Origin: Desmodus rotundus
Taxonomy: Eukaryota; Chordata; Mammalia; Chiroptera; Phyllostomidae
DNA length: 64,000 nt
Reading direction: 5' to 3'
Assembly: GCF_022682495.2 (NCBI RefSeq)
Contig: NC_071387.1
Coordinates: 148,598,347 to 148,662,346, forward strand
Below, piece by piece: positions 56,301-62,634 of this stretch. Under the pieces are notes generated by a model. The model did no database searches. It saw only the letters and a program-made list of their open reading frames with translations, and was not told the origin of the DNA. The translations under genes and the position numbers were made by a program. Position 1 is the first letter of the stretch. Each line of letters begins with the position of its first letter.

Positions 56301-59300
56301 CACTGGGAATTTGGGGCTTGGGATATAAGTCAGAATTTTTTCCACAGGTCCCCTCGCTCCATGAGGTTTCAGAGATGCCAACCTCACAAGCTTGTCTGTT
56401 AGTTTCTGTCCTCTTCCCCTGGAGCTTGTAACAAAAGCTCCAGCCCCAGGCTCACTCGGGGGCTGAAATGTCTGGCTTTGCCAGGTCTGTGAAGCCATCT
56501 GCCCTCTTGCTGCCAAGATCATTCACTACTGCTACAGATCTTGACTGTTCTCTTCCAGAACATTCTGCTGAACAACCTAGTAGTGATTCTGGAACTAAAA
56601 TGTTGAGAAAACATTTAAGAAATGTCTCTTTAAGAAATATGGCACGATGTTCCTGAAGGCCTTGTAATCAGCACAGGCTGTCACGTTTGCCATTCCTTTG
56701 GAAGTACTGCTGGACCCTGTGGCAGACGCAGGTTCACAGTTACTTCCAGGCTTAGTATTTACTAGTTCCTGGCACTTGGTGTGCACTCGTAAGTGTTAAG
56801 GACTGTTATGTATTGTTGTTGTGGCTCAAGGTGATATGCTACCTGTCACCCACAGGCCATATTCACACTAAGCACAAACCAGACACTTTCCAATGCGGCA
56901 GAGCTTCAGAATCACCTGGAATGGCTAAGTAACCTAAGACTACCAAGTCCACCTAAGCGTTTAAAATCAGAATCTGCCCAAATACTGCCAGAAATCTGTA
57001 CCTTTCCCTCGCTTTCCAGGGGACTGCTGTATGATTTAACGTGGAGCTAGATGACATGAGATTGAAAAACTAAGACTGATAACCAGTAGCTAATGTGTGG
57101 ATATTTAAGTTTAAATTAATTACAGTTAAACATACTTTACAATTCAGTTCCTTTGTTGCACTAGCCCTGTTTCAGTGTTCCATGTGGCCCGTAGGTACAT
57201 ACACATCAAACATTTCCATCACTGCAGAAAGCTCGTCTGGGCGGCATTGCTCTCAGGGGTAAAGCAACCCTCAGTTCAGTTGCTCCTCCCTCTGTACACC
57301 ACACACAGCACACATGCCAGTTCAGCCCCCCAAAAGGTTAGAGCAACCCATGGGAAAGGTTGCCCTTCATTTAAGGGACTTCAACCGTTTTAATTTTTAT
57401 TCCTCAGAAAAACACTTTGTCTGCATTTAGACAACAGGAACATGTTGGCAGCACTCTCTGAAAAATCCATTGTCTAGCAACTTATTTAAATGACCTGCAT
57501 ACCTGTGTTAAATAAGAGGAGAGAAGAAATTTTTAAAACTTTAAATGGATCTTATCCTTATCCCCAGAGAACTTCCTAAAAGTCTAAATGCATGAGCTTT
57601 TGAACCATTGCTGGAATATTTTTCTTTTACAGCCAAAAACGCTATGCTCATAAGATAGATGTCCGTTTGGTTTATGGCAAACTGATCTCAGTGCACTTTT
57701 CTTGAACATTGACGTCAGGCACAAAAGGTCTTTCAAATTCAAACAAATGTGTTTTCTACATTTAAGACATTTATTTTTAGGGTTCAATTTATATTCACCA
57801 GTCTGCTGAATTTTATAAAGTATTTTGCTTAAATAGGCAGCAATAACATTTATGAATTGTTAGAAGGAAATAAGTAACAATTTAAAAATTAATAATTAAA
57901 ATGTGATACACTAAAAGTGGCATAAAAATGCTTACTTCTTTGTACACCAGACCATCATTTATTAAACAGTTATATTTGACATGGATATATGTATGATGCC
58001 TGTCTTCATATGATGATAAATATAGCATAAAAGTATAAGTAAACAAATGCTTTTGACAAATGAAGTTTTATATTAATAATGTAGAAAGGATTTATTTTAA
58101 ATTTGCTAAAAATGTAACAGATCACTTGCAAGTTGGTACTGAAATTAGTGTTTCTCCAGTATGTTCCGCTGAGCATCATGCGTGGAAGATGTTGATAAGC
58201 CTTCTGTTAACAAGAAGACAACAGCCCAATCAGTTTGGAAACTATCTGTTTTAACCTCCACTTTTCCACGGTGTATGTGAGCGTCATAAAGGCTCCAAGA
58301 AGCCCTGTAGATGGTAACCTAGAGTTTTCCATAGACTTTACCTAGCATCTTACATCTGCAGTCCTGCTACGTACTGTATAGGCTGGTGTAAACAACATGT
58401 CATTTTGCTAGTAGGTCAGTTTTATCAAGAGAAGGACAGATTTGAGAAGACAGGTTTAAGAATGTCCTTCCGACTTCTCATTTGGAACCGGAACTGGAAC
58501 AACATCTGTTCATTGTTTGCCAATGACCATTTAGGTCTTGGTTTCCTCTTCTGTAAAGTGAAAGACATGTATTTGATGAATCTAAAGTTCTTTCTAGTAA
58601 TAACATATTTTGGTTTTTCTATGCCAAGGCACAGTTAAATTAAGCTGTTCTTGGGGTTATAAAGTGATTAGAATGTGGAGATGGACATGGAGCAGGCTTT
58701 GGAGATTCAAAAGGAAGAAAGGGAACTGAGTGAGATTAGAACAGGCAGAGTTGGAAAAAGTCACCTTCCACATGGAAGGACTGAAAGACTGACTTGGTAC
58801 TGGTCACAGTCACTGGCTGGAGCTTAGGGCACTAAGGAGGAGAGAGGGCTGGTCACGTGTGAAGTTGAGCACACCGCCAATAGCAGTTCAGGAACATCTG
58901 CTCCCTTCAACCAGGCCCAGGCATCTTCTCAGGAGGCCTAACCTGAAAATATATTTTGGAGTATTTGATTGAGGAGAACACCTTCAGCCTGGTTCTGCCC
59001 TCACTCCCAGATGCAGGCACTGCACTGGTTGTGGAAGGATGATTAGTTCACTGTTGGACCAAAGATGGTCCTCTGAGCACTGATCTAAATGGAGGAAGCC
59101 CCACTGACCACGAAGACATCCCTCAGGTTACCGGAAAATCAGTATGTACATGCGGATGTGGATAGAGTTGATGGGAGAATGTGTACATAGAGATGGAACA
59201 ATAGGGGTTTTGTGACTTTTTATTGAATGTGGTAGAAATTATATTTGTGCCCTGATCATCCTTATTAAGTGGCTTTTGGCTTTCTTAAATCAATGTGGAT

Positions 59301-61356
59301 TTCACAGCCTACAGGAAAACCCTAGCTTTATTTGGATATATAATATAAGGTATAATCAGTTTCAAACTCAGCGTGTCTGAAATGAATCTTACCCTTTTCT
59401 TTAACCAAACACTTGACTTCTCCTCCAAATATTGTTATATTGCCTAAAGTCCTAAGCTCGAAACCTGCACTTATTTTCACTTCCATTGTGTTGTATTTTA
59501 TTAAGGAACAGAGAGTTGAAAGGGTGAAATAGGAGCACCAGGGAACTGGGCAAGTTGAGATGTTGGAGTGGACCCATTCCCATCGCCCGGCCCTGGATTG
59601 ACTAGATACCTTGGTGCCCTGATGCTTGCCACAGGAGGTCAGACAGACCAGAGAGAGGGAGAGGATGGGAGGGGGGATGTGAGAAAGGAGAGGGGCAGAA
59701 GGTGAGTCAGACTAGAGTGCCCAAATCACTGTGTCCATGCTGGCATTGAATGCTATCAATATGTTTAAATGGGTAACTGCTGACACCCACTGGCTCTTGT
59801 CTTTATGGTAGTTAGAATGCATTAGACTACTCATGAGATAAACTATTTGTAAAGTATATATTTTTGTTCAGTAGTATTTCAAAAAGATTGCTCTCCCCAC
59901 AAGAGCGAGAAATCCTCTCTGTCTCAGAAATGTCTCCTCTTGAAGCTTGCCGGACCAGGAAGGAATGAGGTGTGCCAGGGACTCGGAGAGATGCCTCAGC
60001 ATGTATCGTTTCACTCACTGTCCGGAACAGTGCTTCTAACCATATGTTATTCCCCATTGCTACAGTTTAAGAGTGACCCAAGGCAACTTTAAATTGAGCC
60101 CTGCCTCTTGGGGTAATTTTTCTTCTGGATCTGGTAGAAAATCACACATTTATCACCCTAGATAGTTTTCCACTTTTTTTTAAAGTTCAGATTTTGCCAG
60201 GTTTCTTGAGTCATCTCACAGGCTTCTTATATCTGGCCAATAAAAATGAAGAACTAAGAAATATTCCCACTTTCCCCACAGAAACAAGTTTGCTGGTCTG
60301 AACTATATGTCGATTATCTCTTGCCCTCCACTTTGCTCAAGTAAACACAGTTTACATTATAGCTGGGAACCTAAAAAGAACAAAAGCGCTGTTTTCTCTC
60401 ATCTTTGTTTGTGTATTATACCAACATTAACTCTCATAATTTTTAATTTCAAGTAAACATTTTTGAAATAAATCAATTGTGTATATTAACTATCAAGGCA
60501 TGTCAGCCATTCCTTGTTCTGTCCATATTGACTCTATTTTAATTTTCTTTCTTTTTTTTAATGCATCCAAAAGTCTTTATTTACTTTATTAGCTACCACA
60601 CCACTTTGGGCAGGTATGTATCTGCTTTCTGTATAGCAACGCTTTGTGGCTTTTTAAAAGATGATTCTCCCTGCTTATTCAGGGACACTAAACTAAGGAG
60701 GAAGTTTCAGTGACCCTGCTTGTCTGAGGGAGCCTAAGTAGAGTGGAGCCAGGAACTTAGCCTTGAATGATCACCAACCTCTGGAGAATCTCAGATGATA
60801 TGGCTCCTCTCTCCAAAAAAACATATGCAAACCCAAAATTTTAAATGAGATTTCAGGGTATTTTAGTCACAGTTTCTGAAATTGATTCCACGTTAACTAC
60901 TGTTTTTTAAGGGGCATAATTTGCATATTTATTTACTCCCTTACAAATTTTTGTAATTTGAGGTATGTGACATCTATTCTAACCATTTCATTTAAAAAGA
61001 TAAAAACAGTTGTCGGTGTTATTATTTTTAGTAAGAGCTTTTAACACTTAAGTAAACTATAAGCTGTGTTACACAAACCATTATTAAACTATAAATACTT
61101 TTTAGTGCTAATAGATTTTCTATTAAAAATGAAGGTAAACTAGTTCATAAATGTTTTCACCTAGATTTTGGAGGTAAAAATTAAAAGGGGCTACATACTC
61201 TGCATTTTTCTGGCAAATAAAATATAGCTTTGTCTTGCAACACATTTCCCAAACCTGATTAGCATCTTGTTGCTTTGCAGGTATGGAACTCACTCGTTGG
61301 TTACTCTAATGTATATAATAGGGAGAACCATAAGTACGGATTTACAGATCATGGAG
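10668..61356 (+). CDS. LVRN: Laeverin / aminopeptidase Q, M1 zinc aminopeptidase (exons 1-19, last exon outside window)
   Basis: Nineteen exons join into 945 in-frame codons. Laeverin is a type II membrane aminopeptidase of the M1 (gluzincin) family, known mainly from extravillous trophoblast, that removes N-terminal residues from peptides outside the cell. Visible features: short cytosolic tail, transmembrane segment about residues 13-36, Pro/Arg-rich stem, N-terminal beta domain from about residue 90, exopeptidase motif RAMEN at 379-383, HEIGH zinc motif at 415-419, third zinc ligand E438 in LNEGFA, catalytic Tyr in YNKGA (about 504), then the beta-sandwich and helical C-terminal domain. 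Human laeverin is 990 residues, so about 45 residues are missing past the window end. No internal stop or frameshift is present, so the gene looks functional. Identification rests on near-collinear similarity to human laeverin along the whole length. Odd points are Arg379 and the GC donor of intron 5. Confidence 0.95.
12366..12765 (-). mobile_element. L1 3'UTR fragment, antisense
   Basis: Same C-rich antisense L1 3'UTR type as at 4010-4300 and 17850-18120 (for example ctgccagtctgttctgtgt and ccatgcctgtttctattttg). Shorter and more diverged. Confidence 0.65.
13700..13830 (-). repeat. MIR-like SINE relic, antisense
   Basis: Reads as a reversed MIR: gagtttgaacctgagc, then gagccagtccctctacctct and gagaattaaatgag. 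Confidence 0.55.
14740..14985 (+). mobile_element. Old L1 3' fragment, sense
   Basis: Contains the ORF2 C-terminal coding region in sense (caacccaagtgtccactgat, then acaacatggatgaacc). Directly followed by antisense L1, so the two pieces are separate insertions or an old rearrangement. Confidence 0.6.
14990..15610 (-). mobile_element. Old L1 fragment, antisense
   Basis: Antisense ORF2 C-terminal region (for example cccaccagcaacgtgtgaat and cttttcatgcttatttgcc) and upstream parts, heavily mutated. Confidence 0.7.
15645..17812 (-). mobile_element. Old L1 (L1M-like), antisense, 3'UTR into ORF2
   Basis: Begins with a T tract, then the characteristic antisense 3'UTR (ttaaggtttacagcaaaat, then cacccaaagtccatagttta) and continues through the antisense ORF2 C-terminus (cccaccagcaatgaatgaga) into the reverse transcriptase region near 17300-17760. 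About 2.2 kb, full of stops. Confidence 0.8.
17843..18280. mobile_element. Second L1 insertion with 5' inversion
   Basis: 17843-18128 is antisense L1 3'UTR starting with a T tract; near 18130 it switches to sense ORF2 (agtcctagaggaaaacattg through aaaagcttct). The sense piece matches 5047-5185 of the first inverted L1 closely, so the two are of the same L1 family. The piece of L1 between ORF2 and the 3'UTR is missing. No clear target duplication was found. Confidence 0.75.
18285..18880 (-). mobile_element. L1 ORF2 fragment, antisense
   Basis: Antisense reverse-transcriptase region (aacttccagcactatgtgta, then atcatgtgatttttcttctg). Its position in L1 overlaps that of 17240-17330, so it is a different copy from the one at 15645-17812. 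Includes a short GT run near 18413-18432. Confidence 0.65.
18890..21930. other. LVRN: Intron 1 unique region
   Basis: About 3 kb without a recognised repeat. Short open frames only, none with family features. I see no splice-supported exon. Confidence 0.45.
21935..22130 (+). repeat. MIR-like SINE relic
   Basis: Contains tacattttatagaaatggatgc followed by pieces resembling the MIR core (aaacaactttcccatag, cactgtggttacactccaga). Diverged. Confidence 0.45.
22640..22800 (+). repeat. MIR SINE relic, sense
   Basis: gatggggaagctgaggctca is the MIR core; followed by tgacttggtcaggactgctc and ggtgtcagagtcca in MIR order. Confidence 0.65.
23977..24119 (+). CDS. LVRN: LVRN exon 2 (residues 232-279)
   Basis: Acceptor ttttag at 23971-23976; 143 bases; donor gtaagt at 24120. 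Completes the split Arg codon and encodes [22 protein letters not shown] and on to MPKLG. The FPCFDEP stretch is the conserved M1 segment near the substrate pocket. The phase joins exon 1 and exon 3 exactly. Confidence 0.95.
24146..24245. repeat. CA/TA simple repeat
   Basis: Alternating purine-pyrimidine tract (tatatacacacacacac, atatatacatctatgtatgt) starting about 27 bases after the exon 2 donor and ending at the mariner. Confidence 0.85.
24246..24921 (+). mobile_element. Tc1/mariner-type transposon, internally deleted
   Basis: The ends are imperfect inverted repeats: aggtctgccggaaaaattcc at the left and, reversed from the right, aggtctgtccagaagatatc, both followed by a ccagcca/ctagcca block. 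The right part reads in sense as a broken mariner transposase C-terminus ([16 protein letters not shown] around 24650-24700), where the DLAPxD Asp is part of the catalytic triad. At about 675 bases it is roughly half of an autonomous mariner, and stops interrupt the frame. Flanked by TA-rich sequence, as expected for TA targeting. Confidence 0.85.
24948..25158 (-). mobile_element. VES SINE, antisense
   Basis: Left A/T-rich tail and purine tract (ttttagagagagaggaaggg), right end gagccatgccagcagggc (reverse of the VES head). Flanks taatagcttt (about 24936) and tagtagctttt (25160) look like the target duplication. Lies just beyond the mariner end. Confidence 0.9.
25290..25700 (-). mobile_element. 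L1 3' fragment, antisense
   Basis: Antisense 3'UTR and ORF2 end (cttatttcacttagcatgat, catccgtgttgtctcaaatg, cctattgaaggacacttagg). Confidence 0.75.
26571..26710 (+). CDS. LVRN: LVRN exon 3 (residues 280-326)
   Basis: Acceptor ctccag, 140 bases, donor gtgagt at 26711. Encodes [20 protein letters not shown] through [25 protein letters not shown], part of the N-terminal beta domain. The PTYLxAF motif is typical of M1 peptidases. Ends in phase 0. Confidence 0.95.
26711..30147 (+). other. LVRN: LVRN intron 3
   Basis: 3.4 kb, donor gtgagt, acceptor gatttag. Mostly unique sequence. At 27788-27840 there is a stretch (cagggtccagcacaaataac) that may be a DNA-transposon end, but no matching partner end was found. 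Confidence 0.5.
30148..30274 (+). CDS. LVRN: LVRN exon 4 (residues 327-368)
   Basis: Acceptor gatttag, 127 bases, donor gtaagt at 30275. Encodes [20 protein letters not shown] and on to [17 protein letters not shown] is a conserved M1 marker preceding the catalytic domain. Ends with one base of the Asp369 codon. Confidence 0.95.
30275..31840 (+). other. LVRN: LVRN intron 4, first part
   Basis: No recognised repeat. Some open frames (30202-30615) simply run out of exon 4 into the intron. Confidence 0.5.
31872..32080 (-). mobile_element. VES SINE, antisense, with target duplication
   Basis: aagattttacttatttattt and a purine tract at the left, gctacaccagccagggc at the right. Flanked by aagaaattgaatatttta (about 31859-31876) and aagaaattgaacatttta (32081-32098), an 18-base duplication with one difference. 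Confidence 0.93.
32205..32783 (-). mobile_element. Mariner-type transposon, internally deleted
   Basis: The ends are inverted repeats: ggggggaccataaaa at the left and, reversed from the right, gggggacccaaaac, with TA next to both ends (32203-32204 and 32784-32785). On the minus strand the left part encodes a broken mariner transposase C-terminus ([10 protein letters not shown], then [21 protein letters not shown]). About 580 bases, so most of the transposase is gone. Its ends differ from those of the intron 2 mariner, so it is another subfamily. Confidence 0.85.
32880..33790 (-). mobile_element. Old L1 3' end, antisense
   Basis: Antisense L1M-type 3'UTR (agttcccatatacctcttct, then ccatagtttacgttagggtt) and ORF2 C-terminus (cccactagccatgagtgaga, gatgcaagtcctttatca). 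Ends about 125 bases before exon 5. Confidence 0.8.
33917..34071 (+). CDS. LVRN: LVRN exon 5, catalytic core (residues 369-420; RAMEN and HEIGH)
   Basis: Acceptor cacgtag, 155 bases. Encodes the substrate-binding exopeptidase motif and the first half of the zinc site. The motif reads N-RAMEN-WG (379-383): Arg replaces the His of human laeverin and the Gly of most M1 enzymes. The zinc motif HEIGH is at 415-419 with catalytic Glu416. The exon must end after the Gln420 codon, because exon 6 continues with WFGN in phase 0. The bases after that CAG are gcatgt, so the donor is GC. The nearest GT (34076) would add four bases and break the frame. Confidence 0.92.
34072..35604 (+). other. LVRN: LVRN intron 5, GC-AG
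   Basis: Donor gcatgt after CAG, acceptor ccaatag. It begins with an A-rich low-complexity stretch (about 34130-34200) and has a TTTA run near 34360-34385. The rest shows no recognised repeat. Confidence 0.75.
35605..35718 (+). CDS. LVRN: LVRN exon 6 (residues 421-458; third zinc ligand)
   Basis: Acceptor ccaatag, 114 bases (38 codons), donor gtaagt at 35719. Encodes [20 protein letters not shown] through HFDPRLPG. Glu438 in NEGFA is the third zinc ligand, 19 residues after His419. Residue 429 is Cys where human laeverin has Asn; this position varies among M1 enzymes. Confidence 0.95.
35719..36630 (+). other. LVRN: LVRN intron 6, first part
   Basis: No recognised repeat or supported coding frame; a locally GC-rich patch lies at 36380-36500. 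Confidence 0.4.
36640..36870 (+). repeat. MIR SINE relic, sense
   Basis: accattacctgagcacttag, then catcatcttactcagtcttc, a T-rich step and agatgagattcaattcccg in MIR order. Confidence 0.65.
37085..38090 (-). mobile_element. L1 3'UTR and ORF2 end, antisense
   Basis: Antisense 3'UTR (gtttcaggtgtacagcataa), then the antisense end of ORF2 (cacttagcataatgacccc, cattgtgtgtatgtact) and the RT C-terminal region (minus-strand [20 protein letters not shown] at 37790-37930). Broken by stops. Confidence 0.85.
38091..39579 (+). other. LVRN: LVRN intron 6, last part
   Basis: Unique-looking sequence with no recognised repeat or supported gene. A small palindrome at about 39477-39502 (gtgtcagtttttgaactgacac) could form a hairpin. 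Confidence 0.45.
39580..39723 (+). CDS. LVRN: LVRN exon 7 (residues 459-506; catalytic Tyr)
   Basis: Acceptor ccttttag, 144 bases (48 codons), donor gtaaaa at 39724. Encodes [20 protein letters not shown] and on to FDSFTYNK. The Tyr in FTYNK (about 504) corresponds to the catalytic Tyr of the YxKG motif that stabilises the transition state in M1 peptidases. Confidence 0.94.
39724..40264 (+). other. LVRN: LVRN intron 7
   Basis: 541 bases, AT-rich. Donor gtaaaa is weaker than most in the gene. Nothing else recognised. Confidence 0.7.
40265..40330 (+). CDS. LVRN: LVRN exon 8 (residues 507-528)
   Basis: Acceptor gtcttag, 66 bases, donor gtgagt at 40331. Encodes [20 protein letters not shown] then LK, completing the YxKGA motif begun in exon 7 and the following helix of the catalytic domain. 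Confidence 0.94.
40422..40487 (+). CDS. LVRN: LVRN exon 9 (residues 529-550)
   Basis: Acceptor tttttacag, 66 bases, donor gtattg at 40488. Encodes [20 protein letters not shown] then QM. The preceding intron 8 is only 91 bases long. The DDLWxH pattern is conserved in the family. Confidence 0.94.
40590..40720 (+). repeat. L2 LINE 3' end relic
   Basis: aggtcagggctgtttctata, tatccccagtgcctagaaca, then gaatgaatgaatgaat: the L2 3' end with its short tandem tail. Lies in intron 9. Confidence 0.7.
40885..41057 (+). CDS. LVRN: LVRN exon 10 (residues 551-607)
   Basis: Acceptor aaaatag, 173 bases, donor gtaggt at 41058. Encodes the end of the catalytic domain ([19 protein letters not shown]) and the start of the beta-sandwich domain, with N-glycosylation sequons NVS and NQT. 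Ends with two bases of an Asn codon. Confidence 0.94.
41590..41750 (-). repeat. MIR-like SINE relic, antisense
   Basis: ctggattcaaatattgactt, tctctgtgtttcagttgcct and atgaaatgatgagtataaag follow the order of a reversed MIR. Confidence 0.5.
42301..42502 (-). mobile_element. VES SINE, antisense
   Basis: aaagattttatttatttact with purine tract at left; gagccgcaccagccagga at right. Complete VES length. Confidence 0.9.
42907..42983 (+). CDS. LVRN: LVRN exon 11 (residues 608-633)
   Basis: Acceptor caataag (AAG rather than CAG), 77 bases, donor gtaagt at 42984. Encodes [20 protein letters not shown] then WLDKNS, part of the beta-sandwich domain, with an NNT sequon. Confidence 0.92.
43310..43449 (+). 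CDS. LVRN: LVRN exon 12 (residues 634-680)
   Basis: Acceptor tttgtag, 140 bases, donor gtaaga at 43450. Encodes [20 protein letters not shown] and on through [23 protein letters not shown] is a strongly conserved M1 signature at the start of the helical domain. Confidence 0.95.
43605..43800 (-). repeat. MIR-like SINE relic, antisense
   Basis: tgttagtcaagttacttaaa, atggaaataata and gtaaacatatacttaaaatt match the order of a reversed, decayed MIR. Confidence 0.45.
43801..45443 (+). other. LVRN: LVRN intron 12, remaining part
   Basis: Apart from the MIR at 44165-44350, I see no recognised repeat or supported coding frame. Confidence 0.4.
44165..44350 (-). repeat. MIR SINE relic, antisense
   Basis: gtgtgaccttaggcctctta, catgcctcagtttctttatc, aagggttgttgcaaagacta: the reversed MIR core. 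Confidence 0.7.
45444..45499 (+). CDS. LVRN: LVRN exon 13 (residues 681-698)
   Basis: Acceptor tttgtag, 56 bases, donor gtgagt at 45500. Encodes [18 protein letters not shown] plus two bases of a Lys codon. RxQLIDDAF is a conserved M1 motif. Confidence 0.94.
45690..46015 (+). mobile_element. Old L1 3' end, sense
   Basis: aaataagccagtcacaaaaa, ctcaggggctgggggaaag, aatgaactgtacacttaaaa and a final caataaaaaag: the sense 3' end of an L1M-type element. Confidence 0.75.
46016..47120 (+). other. LVRN: LVRN intron 13, middle part
   Basis: AT-rich. No recognised repeat in 46016-46760; 46760-47120 may be an L2 extension. Confidence 0.4.
47130..48100 (+). repeat. L2 LINE relic, sense
   Basis: gtacagtgcctagaagatag near 47140 and again a typical L2 3' region at 47480-48090 (catgtaaactcttcgtccag, aggagccctttgctgatttt, acttgttgaatgg). 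Probably two L2 pieces. Confidence 0.6.
48333..48486 (+). CDS. LVRN: LVRN exon 14 (residues 699-750)
   Basis: Acceptor ccaaacag, 154 bases, donor gtaatt at 48487. Encodes [20 protein letters not shown] and on to [10 protein letters not shown] in the helical C-terminal domain. Reading upstream of the acceptor stays open, so a longer open frame (from 48151) exists, but splice phase and family similarity place the exon start here. Confidence 0.94.
48700..48903 (+). mobile_element. VES SINE, sense, with target duplication
   Basis: tcctggctggtacagctcac head, CT-rich tract, A-rich tail. gaagtttgga flanks it on both sides (48690-48699 and 48904-48913). Confidence 0.93.
48945..48961. repeat. Short telomere-like repeat
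   Basis: cctaaccctaaccctaa, nearly three units of CCCTAA, 32 bases after the VES SINE target duplication. Confidence 0.8.
48962..49600 (+). other. LVRN: LVRN intron 14, middle part
   Basis: No recognised repeat or coding frame. Confidence 0.4.
49605..49815 (-). mobile_element. L1 3'UTR fragment, antisense
   Basis: ttttaattttattgattatg, then C-rich text and gttcatgtccatgggtcatg, the same antisense 3'UTR type as at 4010 and 17850. Confidence 0.7.
50085..50220 (+). repeat. MIR SINE relic, sense
   Basis: gatagctaatatttatttat, gtgccaggcagtgtgcttac, gagcaaactgaacctaggta: MIR order. Confidence 0.6.
50373..50467 (+). CDS. LVRN: LVRN exon 15 (residues 751-781)
   Basis: Acceptor gtttatag, 95 bases, donor gtaagt at 50468. 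Encodes [20 protein letters not shown] then [11 protein letters not shown], helical domain. Confidence 0.94.
50468..51840 (+). other. LVRN: LVRN intron 15, first part
   Basis: No recognised repeat. Small open frames near 51195-51668 have no family features. Confidence 0.4.
51846..52216 (-). mobile_element. Probable solo LTR, antisense
   Basis: On the minus strand it starts TGTGTAGAAAACAAG and ends TTGGTCACA, so it has TG...CA ends, with an AATAAA signal (about 51950) roughly 100 bases before the 3' end. About 370 bases, no internal retroviral coding region beside it. I could not find matching 6-base flanks, so the ends may be off by a few bases. Confidence 0.5.
52217..53182 (+). other. LVRN: LVRN intron 15, last part
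   Basis: Holds an AATA run (about 52388-52410) and a run of 14 C (about 52504-52518). The phrase gcatctgctg occurs at both 52236 and 52424. No gene or recognised element. Confidence 0.5.
53183..53290 (+). CDS. LVRN: LVRN exon 16 (residues 782-817)
   Basis: Acceptor ccttcaag, 108 bases, donor gtaaga at 53291. Encodes [20 protein letters not shown] then [16 protein letters not shown]. Contains Cys residues typical of the C-terminal helical domain of membrane M1 enzymes. A minisatellite begins 210 bases downstream of the donor. Confidence 0.94.
53501..54096. repeat. 20-bp minisatellite, about 30 copies
   Basis: Tandem units of tgccattgccagcgtgtgcc in perfect 20-base register. The main variants differ at positions 3 (C/T), 8 (G/A) and 13 (C/T); tgtcattaccagtgtgtgcc alternates with the first form over part of the array (53501-53580, 53861-53960). 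No unit contains a stop in any + frame, so all three frames stay open for more than 200 codons, with a 20-residue period. This is a tandem repeat in intron 16, not a gene. Confidence 0.97.
54472..54639 (+). CDS. LVRN: LVRN exon 17 (residues 818-873)
   Basis: Acceptor ctttacag, 168 bases, donor gtgatt at 54640. Encodes [20 protein letters not shown] and on through [20 protein letters not shown]. The CYG and MSCSKDPW Cys residues are conserved in mammalian M1 ectoenzymes. Confidence 0.95.
54675..54868 (+). mobile_element. VES SINE, sense
   Basis: gggccctggcaggggggttc head, B-box-like gggttcaattcctggtcagg, CT tract, ending in aaaatcaataaaaaca. Starts 35 bases after the exon 17 donor. Confidence 0.9.
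55069..55206 (+). CDS. LVRN: LVRN exon 18 (residues 874-919)
   Basis: Acceptor ttttttag, 138 bases, donor gtaaga at 55207. Encodes [20 protein letters not shown] and on to [12 protein letters not shown]-terminal helical repeats. Confidence 0.95.
55207..61280 (+). other. LVRN: LVRN intron 18 (6.1 kb)
   Basis: Mostly unique-looking, AT-rich sequence. Small open frames (for example 56237-56656) show no family features. At 60545-60580 a T tract is followed by antisense AATAAA-like sequence, possibly the 3' end of an unidentified minus-strand retrocopy; I could not name a parent gene. Confidence 0.55.
61281..61356 (+). CDS. LVRN: LVRN exon 19 (residues 920-945)
   Basis: Acceptor gctttgcag, 76 bases, donor gtaagt at 61357. 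Encodes [20 protein letters not shown] then DLQIME. Ends in phase 0. The terminal exon (about 45 residues, normally starting like LQQFFSNML) was looked for in 61357-64000 and not found. Confidence 0.93.
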
Positions 61357-61689
61357 GTAAGTACTTTAGATATTGCAAATTATAATAATTTGGAGGCCAC
61401 TTTTTTGTGTCATTCGGAGTTGCTAAAATTAAAAATAATATGCTTATCTGAATTATTACATTCTATGCTTCCCTTGGTGCTATTGTAACCGTGCACAAGA
61501 TTTTTTTTTAATTCTATCTTGCTCTTGAGGGTTGCATAGCATTCTTTTTCACTGGGATTACTGCAGTCGATTCTGGCTCGGGCTCCCTGCCCCAGGCTGC
61601 TCTTGCTCCACCCATTCTTCACACTGCAGCCAAACATTGCCCTGCTCCCAAAGCTTTAGTACCTTATCAGTTTTTAGGAAAATTTGAAA

Positions 61690-62180
61690 TCTTTTCATTA
61701 GCACATGAAGTCCTTCATAAGCTGGCCACTACCTTATTCCATGGCTTCATTTTTGCCTACCTCACCACTGAGTATCAGAAAGCAAGAGACACAGACACCC
61801 ACGAACACTTTTCCTCCAACTGTATTCTACTGCGTAACAGATTTTCTGAAATTATCCTATTTCACATTTTCTAGATTTCAGGAACACTCCACCTTCCACC
61901 TGGGGTGCTCTCCCCAGCCCTGTCCTTGACTGGACAGTTCCTAATCATTCTTTAGGACCCTGCTCCCACAAACTATTGCAGGAACTTTTATAAACTGATT
62001 TATACCCTTTCTTCCTCCATACTCCCAAGTCATCCTATCAATATTTTCATCATAGTACTTACCACATTATAAAGTAAACAGTGTGTGAATACATCTACTC
62101 CATCAGGCTAAAATGAGCTGCCTGAGGACTGAGACCATATTTTAATTTTATCTGTGTTCTATAACCTAATATGGGGCTTG
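61690..62180 (+). repeat. L2 LINE relic, sense
   Basis: catgaagtccttcataagct, ttctttaggaccctgctccc, tagtacttaccacattataa, gagctgcctgaggactgaga: 3' part of L2 in sense order. Confidence 0.65.
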
Positions 62181-62634
62181 CTCTTCTTTATTCTGGACTG
62201 AATTTCTTCTTAGGCAGGTGTTCTCCACATGGAGGCCAGCATAACTCCAGGCTTATGCGCCTCAGCACCCTCAGTTGTAGGAGGAGGAATCCTTTCTCTT
62301 CCAGCTTCAAGTTCCATCCCTGAGGGCAGTACTCTGGTTGGGCCTACTTGGGTCACATGCACCAATCACTGGGTCCAGAGGGAATGAAATACACTGATTG
62401 GCTTAGCTTGGGTCATGTGCCCACATTTGGAACCAGCCCCATCCAAACCACAGGCACTGGGATAGGGGAGGGATAGTTCTGCAAAGAAAAGGGGAATCCT
62501 ATAACCAAGGTAAACTGAGCGGCAAAAGCAAATGTCTACAAAAAGCCACACACCCACAAAATAAAACAAGAGTAAAATATAAATACAACCTTTACTTACC
62601 CAGGAGCATAGGTAAAATTAGAAAGATTTACAAT

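Noticed and set aside
60545..60900. Possible minus-strand retrocopy 3' end
   Set aside because: Antisense poly(A) signal and T tract are present, but no coding similarity was recognised and no flanking duplication found.
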